Shown: in pieces, positions 1-9,500 of the stretch
How positions within the stretch are numbered: position 1 is the stretch's first letter
Layout of the letters: every line of letters begins with the position of its first letter
NCBI GenBank assembly: GCA_018716305.1
Contig: DVKB01000030.1
Location: forward strand, 1 to 64,000
Origin: Candidatus Scatomonas merdigallinarum
GTDB taxonomy: Bacteria > Bacillota > Clostridia > Lachnospirales > Lachnospiraceae
Length of the DNA: 64,000 bases
Reading direction: 5' to 3'
The notes under the pieces: generated by a model
The model's database searches: none
Told to the model about the DNA's origin: nothing
Seen by the model: the letters and a program-made list of their open reading frames with translations, nothing else
Translations under genes and position numbers: made by a program

Positions 1-2
1 CA

Positions 3-158
3 ATCCAAATCAGCGATACGGTTTGCTTTGAGATTACCGGTACAGATCGCGAGTTTGTTCCTCGCTTTTTAGAGGGAGGATATCGTCTTCAGGCAGTAAA
101 GGTTCCGACAGGTTATCGGCTTTTGCTCTTGCAGGAGGGAGAGGTGATGCAGTCATGA
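3..158 (+). CDS. C-terminal end of an upstream CDS truncated by the window (unknown function)
   Basis: Open frame from base 3 (IQISDTVCFEITGTDREFVPRFLEGGYRLQAVKVPTGYRLLLLQEGEVMQS*), stop overlaps the next ATG (ATGA). Confidence 0.6.
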   Translation: MQISDTVCFEITGTDREFVPRFLEGGYRLQAVKVPTGYRLLLLQEGEVMQS

Positions 159-1186
159 AAAAGAATACATCAGCTAAAATGATTAAAAAAGCCATCGACT
201 CTTACCCCGGCGGAATCTGCTTCTCCGCATTGGATGGGCGGGTCATTCTCGTTAATGAGAAGATGAACAAGCTGATGCTGGAGCTGACCGGACATACAAT
301 TCTGAACGCAAAGGCGGCATGGGAGAAACTCACAAACTTTGCTAATAACGGCAAGGCGGAAAAGCTAACCCAATCCTGGCTGCCAAAAGATACGAACAAT
401 GAAAATGAAAGCACCCACCAACAGTTGTTCTTCCGCTTCTCCGACAACTCGGTCTGGCGTTTTGAGCTGAGGTTTCTTGATTCCAATATCGTTCAGGTTG
501 AGGCGGCGGAAATTACAGAACTCTACCGGCTCAGCGAGGAACTGTACGAGAACACTATCCGGCTGCAGGAGATTCAAAAGCGGCAGAAAGCCTTGCTGGA
601 CAGTATCGTGGAAATCAATTTGAATAAAGAGATTCTTGCCGCGAAAATGCATATCCATGATGAGCTGGGGCATTGTTTGCTGGCCACCACTAAGGCGATT
701 ACGGAAGACCGTCTGGCTGAGAACGCTGATGTACTGAGGGAAAATTGGAACAGCGCCATTCATGATTTTTCCAATATCTCTACAGTATGGACGGTGCCCG
801 ATTCCTCTCTGCAGTCTGAACTGATGCAGGTTGCGGAGCTGATTGGCTGTAAGGTTATATTCCTTGGAGAACAGCCCACTCAGCGCAAAGCACTACAGCT
901 TTTGTATGCCGCCATTCGGGAGGCGCTCACCAATGCAGTACGCCATGCAAATGCCACGGGATTGATGGTAAAAATTGAGCAAAACGAGAAAAACTATCAT
1001 ATAGAGATATCCGACAACGGTGGCGTGTCTGTTTCAAGTATTACCGAGGGTAATGGCCTCAGCGCATTGCGTCAGCGGCTGGAGCAGGAAGGAGCTACCC
1101 TGAAGGTACTCTGCGACAACAGTGTTTCCCTGCTTGTGGATATTCCCTTTGATTTTGACGAAGTCCAGAAAGGAGGACGGAAATGA
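155..1186 (+). CDS. Sensor histidine kinase (NarL/LuxR-partner type)
   Basis: H-box-like HDELGH, C-terminal HATPase region (REALTNAVRHANA, DNGG, GNGLSALRQRL), overlaps a response regulator gene. Confidence 0.85.
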   Translation: MKKNTSAKMIKKAIDSYPGGICFSALDGRVILVNEKMNKLMLELTGHTILNAKAAWEKLTNFANNGKAEKLTQSWLPKDTNNENESTHQQLFFRFSDNSVWRFELRFLDSNIVQVEAAEITELYRLSEELYENTIRLQEIQKRQKALLDSIVEINLNKEILAAKMHIHDELGHCLLATTKAITEDRLAENADVLRENWNSAIHDFSNISTVWTVPDSSLQSELMQVAELIGCKVIFLGEQPTQRKALQLLYAAIREALTNAVRHANATGLMVKIEQNEKNYHIEISDNGGVSVSSITEGNGLSALRQRLEQEGATLKVLCDNSVSLLVDIPFDFDEVQKGGRK

Positions 1187-1806
1187 TACAGGTTTTAGTT
1201 GTAGAAGATTCCAGGATTACCCGGGACGCCATCGAGAACCATATTGCCAAATCGGAAAAATATGTGCTGTACGCCTCCATAGAAAATGCGGCGAATGCAG
1301 AAATTGCCTGTCTTCGTGGACGGGTTAATTTGATCCTGATGGATGTCTGCACTGCCGATGAAGAATCCGGGCTGAGAGCCGCAGCAAAAATCAAACAATC
1401 TAATCCAAAAATTAAGATTGTCATTATGACCTCCATGCCGGAACATTCCTTTATCCAGAAGGCGAAAGCATGCGGCTGTAACGGCTTCTGGTATAAGGAA
1501 CATGGCAGCACATCCCTGATAGAGGTCTGCGACCGGGTGATGAGTGGCGAATATGTTTATCCCGAGGATACGCCGATGATCCGTATTGGGTACAGCAACA
1601 GCCATGAGTTTACCGGTCGGGAATTTGATATTATCCGGGAGCTAGCACAAGGCAGAAAATATGAGGAGATTGCGGCAGATCTGGATATTACGCTAAATAC
1701 AGTCAAGTACCATGTCAAGAACATCTTGCAGAAAACGGGCTACCAGAATACCTTACAGCTAGTGGCTGAGGTGGTAGAAAAGCGGCTGATTCTGCCGAAG
1801 TATTAA
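1183..1806 (+). CDS. LuxR/NarL-family response regulator
   Basis: Receiver domain (VVEDSRITRDAI, LILMDV) plus LuxR HTH (TGREFDIIRELAQGRKYEEIAADLDITLNTVKYHVKNILQKTG). Confidence 0.9.
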   Translation: MIQVLVVEDSRITRDAIENHIAKSEKYVLYASIENAANAEIACLRGRVNLILMDVCTADEESGLRAAAKIKQSNPKIKIVIMTSMPEHSFIQKAKACGCNGFWYKEHGSTSLIEVCDRVMSGEYVYPEDTPMIRIGYSNSHEFTGREFDIIRELAQGRKYEEIAADLDITLNTVKYHVKNILQKTGYQNTLQLVAEVVEKRLILPKY

Positions 1807-1878
1807 TTAAGAATCCGCTGGACTTCCTACCAAATATGCCGTAAGCTATACTTCTAAAAAGGAAAGGTGGGGGCTATT

Positions 1879-2280
1879 ATGGTCTGTACTTATGAGGAAT
1901 ATTTAAAGCAGTCAAAAGCAATTACATTTGAAAAAATGCAAACGATCCATACGGAAATGCTTGCCGAGATTGGCGCAGACACGGGATCATTGGAGCTATA
2001 TGACGAGTTAATGAAGGTTGCAACTCGCTATGCTGCAATCCGGGCAAATTGGCTGTTGCTTAGCCGTGAGGAGAAAAGCGAGCAGGACTCCGGCAGGACT
2101 TCCTGCCACAACTCCGTGATAACGCATTTTAATATGCTGGCACGCTATTTAAAGCAACAAGGCAAAGCCGCCGCATGGCGTGACGAACTCGGTTACGAGG
2201 AAGATGATCTGTATAACCGCAAAGCCGTCGGAGACTTCGCCTGCTATTTAGCTTTCGTGAATGGAATAAATGCAAGATAA
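1879..2280 (+). CDS. Hypothetical protein, probably mobile-element associated
   Basis: ORF with AGGAAAGGTGG upstream; MVCTYEEYLKQSKAITFEKMQTIHTEML; followed by a terminator hairpin. Confidence 0.6.
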   Translation: MVCTYEEYLKQSKAITFEKMQTIHTEMLAEIGADTGSLELYDELMKVATRYAAIRANWLLLSREEKSEQDSGRTSCHNSVITHFNMLARYLKQQGKAAAWRDELGYEEDDLYNRKAVGDFACYLAFVNGINAR

Positions 2281-2285
2281 TTTTA

Positions 2286-2314
2286 GACCGCCGAGTTTAG
2301 CTCGACGGTCTTTT
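2286..2314 (+). terminator. Rho-independent terminator
   Basis: GACCGCCGAG-TTTAG-CTCGACGGTC followed by TTTT. Confidence 0.75.
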
Positions 2315-2458
2315 ACTCGCGTGAAACTTCTCGGCTCAATTCTGTTGCGGATTGATTTTTAGGAGAGCCGATCTAAAAGTATAAAAGCATCGAACTTATG
2401 CTTTTAATGCTTTCCTATATAAGTTATCTTGTTTCTACAATTAATCAGGAGACTCGAT

Positions 2459-2539
2459 ATGCTCGAGAAAATAGTTTGGTGGATTGAGGCTACGTGGGGA
2501 CGCTATAAGTTATATAGAAAACTAAAAAAGATAACATAA
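2459..2539 (+). CDS. Possible 26-aa peptide MLEKIVWWIEATWGRYKLYRKLKKIT
   Basis: ATG preceded by CAGGAGACTCGAT (SD-like), stop adjoins a strong terminator; not in the supplied ORF track because of length. Confidence 0.4.
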   Translation: MLEKIVWWIEATWGRYKLYRKLKKIT

Positions 2540-2570
2540 AAATAGGCTCGCAGCAAAGCGAGCTTATTTT
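2538..2570. terminator. Strong, probably bidirectional terminator
   Basis: AAAATAGGCTCGC-AGCAAA-GCGAGCTTATTTT, 13-bp stem with one G-T wobble, A-tract and T-tract flanks. Confidence 0.8.
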
Positions 2571-2757
2571 TATGTCTATTTTATTCCATACGCATTAGTG
2601 GCTCGTTTTTCTCGCGACGATTCTGGTCCTCTACTGCGTCCTATTGACCGCTTATGGCATATTCTATAATCTAAAACTCAGCATTTTTTATATTTAATTT
2701 TGGTTGTCATAGATTGCTTCTATTACAGGAAATACAAAGCATTTGGAGATTACATTA

Positions 2758-2886
2758 TTATTTCTCTGGGCAGTTCCACCTGCTCCTGAGCTTGATTCTA
2801 TTTTCCTTTAAGTATCTGGAAATGACTTGGGTATCTACGTGTAGAGACTTGGCGATCTCTTTGTAAGTAGGTAAACATCTGTATCT
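2758..2886 (-). pseudogene. Degenerate HTH fragment
   Basis: Minus-strand frame without good start reads CLPTYKEIAKSLHVDTQVISRYLKENRIKLRSRWNCPEK*, HTH-like. Confidence 0.4.
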
Positions 2887-2957
2887 TGACAAAATAAAAA
2901 AATCCCCAGCACCGGCCAGAGAAAGGTCATTTTTGTTTTTTGAGTTTGCTGTAGCAA

Positions 2958-3179
2958 TCAGCCAGTTTCGCTGCCTATCGCAAAGTTTTTCGGTGCCCGT
3001 TCTGCTGCCAGGTTATCGATACTCAAATGGCCATCGTCCAGGTATCTCTTCAGCCAAGTCTCCTGGTTCAGGGCATTTTTCCCGGAGCGTTTTTTCCTAA
3101 TTATACGCAGAAGGGTGAACTTCTTCTGTTTATCCAGAAGCCGGATTCTGGATTCCTGTTTTTGCTGATGCTGCTGCAT
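2958..3179 (-). pseudogene. IS66-family transposase C-terminal remnant
   Basis: WLKRYLDDGHLSIDNLAAERAPKNFAIG resembles the IS66 TnpC C-terminal signature (RYLDDGxLxIDNNxAERAIxPFVIGRKNW); truncated. Confidence 0.65.
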
Positions 3180-3562
3180 GATCCTAAAAAGAGCAGGTTC
3201 TATCAGAACCAGAAGCTGTGGACAGAGGGGGAAATCTGCGTAAAATCGAGGGGATTTCGGCTTTTTGCGGATTGACAGGCTCCGGCTTATATCACGATTT
3301 TCGGGTAGCGTTCTTTAAATGCGCCGCTGGGGTTCAGGGAGAGGCCGCCGCACAGTCAGTGGATCTCTTTCAGTGTAACCTTCCGCAATTCATCCAGAGT
3401 ATCCTGTCAAAAGTGAAGATGAATTTGTAGATACGGATGATTACCAAAATCACAGTTTTTTTTACATACACTTAACTCTGCCTACACGATAACCACGGAC
3501 TTTGGATGTTATACTTCCACGGAATCTAAATGAACCAACCTTTTCTATAGAAGGAGCAGAAA

Positions 3563-6500
3563 ATGCATAAAAAGCAGACAGACGGGAAGAAGATTCCCGC
3601 GAAAGTAGCAGTGAAGAGACTGGCAGCGGGAGGCTTAAGCGTCCTGGTGGCCGCCGCCTCCGCCAACGGGGGCCTGGCGGTACCGGTACTGGCGGAGGAT
3701 AACCATGAGATCCTCCGGGAAGAAACAGTGCCGGTTTCAGATGCTGCAGATCCGGAAGACTCCGGAGAACTGGTAACGGAGGAAGCGCCGGAGGGCCGGG
3801 ATTCCGCGGGGGAATCCCAGCAGCCGGCAGTGACAGAGCAGCCGGAGATCACGGAAATCCCACAGGAGCAGGAAGAGAACGAAGAGGAAGAGACCCGGGA
3901 AGAAGTCCGGAGCATTCCGGCAGCGTCCGATGCTGCGGAGCCCCAGGTGGTTCAGGCCGCCCCGGAGGCTGAGCCGGAAATCCAGGCGGAGGTGCAGGTT
4001 TCTACGCCTCTGCTGATTACGGAGATCGTGGCGGATACCCATCAGGCGGATCAGACCACCGCCAGCGGGACAGATGCTTTTGAATATGTGGAACTTTACA
4101 ATGCCTCAGACCGGACCGTATCTCTGGACAGCTATCTGATCCAGAATCTGAACGGCAGTACGGTGACTGATTGGGAGATCCCGGCGGGCACCCTACTGGA
4201 GGCTGGGAAAAGCCTGGCAGTTTGGATCAGGAACGGGGAGAGCGATGCTTTGGAGGAAGGGGATTTCCGTTCTTATTACGGCATCGACGACAACGTCCAG
4301 GTGGTAAAAACCACGGAATCCGTCAACGGATTTTCTAACAGCGGGGAGCGCTCTATCCGGGTGATCGTCCGGGCTACCGGCCAGACAGTAACCCAGATTA
4401 CTTACAACGACGGTGCGGAAAAGGCTCAGACCAAAAAAGGCATTACCTTCGGATATACAGAGGGACAGACCCAGCAGCCCACCCTGGCCTATAACGGGGA
4501 GCCTACGCCGGGAACCGCGCAGCAGGAGCAGCTGCCGGAGGGCCTGTATACAGTGACAGAGGTATCAGGGGCCTCCGTTTCCGCTTCCGGGGAGGAGCAG
4601 GCCAGCCCAGGCGCTTCTTATAAGATCACGGCATCCACGGATCTGCCGGGGTTGATCCTGAACGCTGTGGTTACCGTGACCACAGAGGCAGGCAGCAGCC
4701 AGTACCCCATGGAATATAAGGAGGGAACCTTTACTGTCTCTATTCCCGCGGATGCCTTTGCCGGCGCCGGAAGCTTTACCTATCAGGTGGAGATGAACAA
4801 CGGCGTGAATACGGCGGTCAGCGGAGAAACTTCCGTAACTGTCAGCCAGGAGCCTTCCCGGGCGGAATTTCCAGCTCCCCTGCTGATTACGGAGATCGTG
4901 CCCAATACAGCCAATGAGGGCGGCTCCGACGCGTTTGAATATTTTGAAGTGTACAACGCCGGAGACCAGGCGGTAAACCTGGATCAGTACGGCTTCTGGT
5001 ACGACAACGGCTCCTCCGTAAAGCAGTGGATCCTGGAAGACAGGGGCCTGGTGCTGGAAGCCCATGAAACTTTGGTGGTCTGGATCCGCAATGAGGCCAA
5101 CATTGCCGCCGGATTCACTGTGGAGAATTTTAACTCGAACTACGGCACCAGCTATGAGCAGGGAGTGAACTTTACCTCCGTGCAGTCCGATGGATTTTCC
5201 AATTCCGGCACCCGCAGGATCTCCATCCGTACAGCTTCCGGAACAGTGCTCAGCACCGTGGAATATACTGCGGGGGATTCCTCCGACGGCAAGCTGGATG
5301 AGGGAGAGTCCATCTGCTTCAGCTACAGCGGAGAAGAAATTTCAGTGACCTATGATCATGAGGAAACTCCGGGCGCCCTGGATGGCAGCCAGTCTGTGCA
5401 GGGGCAGTATACCTTCCCGGCGGTGGTGGAGGCGCCTTCTGTGGAGGCGGATGCTCCCGCCGTGGTTCATGCGGGGGATTCCTGGACCGTGACCATGAGC
5501 GGCACCAGCCTGACCGAGGGGATCCTCAGCGCGGAACTGAGGCTGTACCAGGAAGGAGCAGAAGAAGCATCTGCCGCCCTTCCCATGACCTATGTGGAAG
5601 GCGTGCTCCAGGCCAGCCTTACCTACGAGGAGCTGAAAGCTGCCGGTGGGGAGAAATTCCAGTATGAGATCACAGTTTCCGACGGCGTCAACACAGCCGT
5701 TTCCCCCAGAAAGAGCGCGGTTCTTAAGTCCGATGAGGGTACGGTGGACAGAAGCCAGGCCCCGGCGCTTACTATCACAGAGCTGATGCCGGACAGCTCC
5801 AATGTAAACGGCGCGGACGCCTATGAGTTTATCGAGCTCTATAACAATTCCAACCGGGATATAGATCTGAAAGATTATAAGCTGTATTACAATTACCCCG
5901 ACAACGGGGACAACAGCGACGTGGTATGGTGGGAGACTTCTGAGAGCAGGATTTTGAAAGCCGGGGATACCCTGGTATTCTGGATCAAGAACGGCGGCAA
6001 CGACGCTCTGACCAGAGAAGATTTCAACGCCAAATTCGGCACGGATCTGGACGAAGCCCATCTGGTGGAGATCTCCTGCGGGGGCATGGCCAACTCCGGC
6101 GCCAGAGGAGTGAAGATCGCCTCCAATGTGAAGGATGTGTCGGATTATGTCACCTACAACATGAACGGGGTGGACAACACCTCCGCGGACAGATCCATTA
6201 CCTTCCAGAATCAGTACACGGATGGCGCCTTCTCCAGCGCCATGACTTCCGATGAGGAAGCGCCCACACCTGGAACGGTAAAGGCCAGCCAGAAGCCTTA
6301 TTACGCGGCGGAACTGCCGGAGACAGCGGCGGCTCCGGTGCTGACGGATCAGACGCCGGAAACCTTCAGCGACAGCAGCAGCCTGATCTTTCAGGTGGAA
6401 GCGGTATCCCGGGATACAGCAGTAAAAACCGTGCGTCTCTATGTAAGGGACAGCCATTCTGACACCTATGAAATGTATAATCTGCTGAGAAGCTCCGGGG

Positions 6501-9500
6501 ATGTGTTTACCAGGGAGATCCCCGGGGTGGATCTCACCGGAAAACAGTACTATGAATATTATTTTGAAGTCAGCAACGGATATGAGACAGTGTCCACAGA
6601 ACCGAAACAGGTGAAAAATGAGAATGCTCCGGAAGAGGGGGACCAGCTGAATGTGGAAGAGGGCCAGTTCCTTTCCGGCACACAGTCCATCATCGGAACC
6701 GGCGGCAGCCTGAAGATCGACGGAGAAGAGGTCAGCGGCCAGGCGGTTTCCTCTATCAACGGTGACGCCCGCATCGCCTTTGACGCCAGTCAGACAGACG
6801 TGTTCTTTAAGAACGCCGTGGCCATCGGGGAGGATGTGCTGGGAGTCTTTAACGAAGGCACCTACGATGCGTGGAGGACCTACGCCTACGATGTGGACGA
6901 GCACTATTTCGACCCGGAAACCCGGCAGATCACCATCGCTTTCCACGCCGGCAATAAGGCCAACAATCTGGAACATGATATAGAAAACAACGATGATTTT
7001 GTGCTGAAGAATATCCGGCTGGTGCTGCCGGACGGCGTGTCCCTGCGCCCGGTTGCCTACGGAGCGGTCAACGGCATCGGCGCCATTGAGCACACAGAGG
7101 AAAATTGGCATCCGGATCAGCCCTACGATATGGGAGAAGTATCCCCGGAGACAGAGATCAGCATGGGCGACGGCACCACCAAGGTGGAGATCCTGTACGT
7201 TACCTTCCAGCTGGAGGCGTCCAGTTTCAATGCCCTGAGAGTGGATCTGGACACCAGGGAACTGGAAGATGGACCTCACACCATTGCTTCCGGGGCGGCC
7301 TCCGTCCAGGTGATGGTGGACAACACCGCTCCGGAGATCACCACCAATCTGGCGGAGGGAGAGACCTACCGGGATGTGGAGATCCTTGCCCGGGCATCGG
7401 ATGCCCTCAGCCGGGAGGTGGAACTTACCGCGGCTCTGGACGGAGAAACCATTGAACTGCCATACGCCCTGGAGGCGGAGGTGATGGAGGCCGGGGAGCA
7501 CACCCTGACCCTGACCGCTGTGGATCAGGCGGGAAATACCGCGGAAAAAACCGTGACCTTTATCATTCCGGAGGAAAATGCTTCCGCGGACGTGGATCAG
7601 CCGGAGGATACCGTCCACGGCAATCCCACTCTGTCTGTGAATGTGGTGGATCCTACGGAAGACACCATGACCGTTACCTTTAAAAAGGGTGAGAAATATC
7701 AGCTGGGAGACGAAAACATTACCGGCAGCCAGGGCGTCAGCGATGCGTCCGGCACCGAAGCCCAGGTCTTTTCAAAGGAATCCGGGGACGGATTCCCCTA
7801 TCAGGTCTTTGATGTGAAGATCAGCGGAGATCCGGGAGAAGACAGCGCCATCCGGGTAGACTGGGAGGGTACTTCCAACAGCGAGAAGACCTTTATGTAC
7901 GTATACAATCTTTCCGCCGGCGCCTGGGATCCGGTGGAGGCGGAGCAGACCCTGGAGGGAACCGCCATGAGCCTTTCCGGCGTGGTGGAGCTGGCAGAGC
8001 ATCTGAACGGGGATACGGTCCGGATCATGATCCAGAACGGGGAGGGCTATACGCCGCCCCAGTACGCTCCGGGAGAAGCTTCGGACAGCGCCACATATAA
8101 TGAAAAGGATACTCCCAGGGAAAATTATGACTTTACCTTCGTGGTGGAGAGCGACACCCAGTACTACAACGAGGACTACGAGGGCAATCCCAGCCAGGAT
8201 GTAGACGGACTTTACCAGTATCAGCTGGATATCCACAACTGGATCCTGGCCAACCGGGAGCGGATGAACATTCAGTACCTCTTCCACGATGGAGATATCA
8301 TAGACGATGAACCGCTGATTCCCGAGTGGGAAAATGCCGACGCGGCCTATCAGATGCTGGATGAAGCGGGACTTCCCTACGGCGTACTGGCGGGAAACCA
8401 TGATGTGGGACATTTAAGCGGAGATTACAGCAATTTCAGCAAGTACTTCGGAGAATGGAGATACAGCGGCAATCCCTGGTACGGGGAAAGCTACAAGGAC
8501 AACCGGGGCCATTACGACCTGATCACCGTGGGCGGCATAGACTTTATCATGGTGTACATGGGATGGGGCATCGGAGATGAGGAGATTGAGTGGATGAACC
8601 AGGTGCTGGCACAGTATCCGGAGCGAAAAGCTATTTTGAACTTCCACGAGTACCTGCTGGCCAGCGGAGGCATGGGCGAGGAGCCTCAGCAGGTCTATGA
8701 CGAAGTGGTGGCCCAAAATCCCAACGTCTGCATGGTATTCTCCGGCCATTACCACAACGCGCAGACCCGGGTGGATTCCTTCGATGATGACGGAGACGGA
8801 ATCGCGGAGAGAAAGGTATACCAGATGCTCTTTGATTACCAGGGCCTGGCCCAGGGGGGCATGGGATACATCCGCCTGATGCATTTTGATATGGCGAATC
8901 AGCAGATCCTTTTCAGAACCTACTCGCCCAGTCTGGACGACTATGACGCCAAGGACGAGACGGATATCGGAGACGTGGCGGGCATCAACGGGGAAGAAGA
9001 ATTTGCGGTCAGCTTCGCGGATCTGGGAATTGTTCCCGAGACCAAGACCCTGGAGACCACCGGCCTCACAGTCAATGTTTACGGAAGTGAGGTCATCGGA
9101 ACTGTGGAGAATGTAGCCAGCGGCACCACCGCCTCCTACACCTGGGAGAATGCTCCTGAGGGCACGGTGGGATGGTACGCGGAGGTCACCGACGCCAACG
9201 GCGGACTGACCCGCACGGATGTAAACTATCTGAACATTGAGAAAGCCGGATACGAGCCGGTAATCACTCTGCCCGACGGCTCCGCCAACCAGGTGGAGGA
9301 AGGAGCGGACTTTGATCCCCTGGCAGGGGTCACCGCCAAAGATTATCAGGGCAATGACCTGACGGACAAGATCACCGTAGTGGGAACCGTAGATACCTCT
9401 GTTCCCGGGCTGTATGACCTGGTGTACACTGTCAGCGATGAGAAGGGCAATACTGCAGCGGCGGAGAGAACCGTGCAGGTTCTGGAGGCCGATGACAGCG

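Noticed and set aside
2958-3430. Plus-strand ORFs 3027..3275 and 3218..3430
   Set aside because: No SD or recognisable motif; region is eroded IS66-like sequence on the opposite strand.
5342-7618. 758-aa minus-strand ORF
   Set aside because: Antisense shadow of the 2066-aa surface protein gene caused by codon bias; no domain-like text, no SD.
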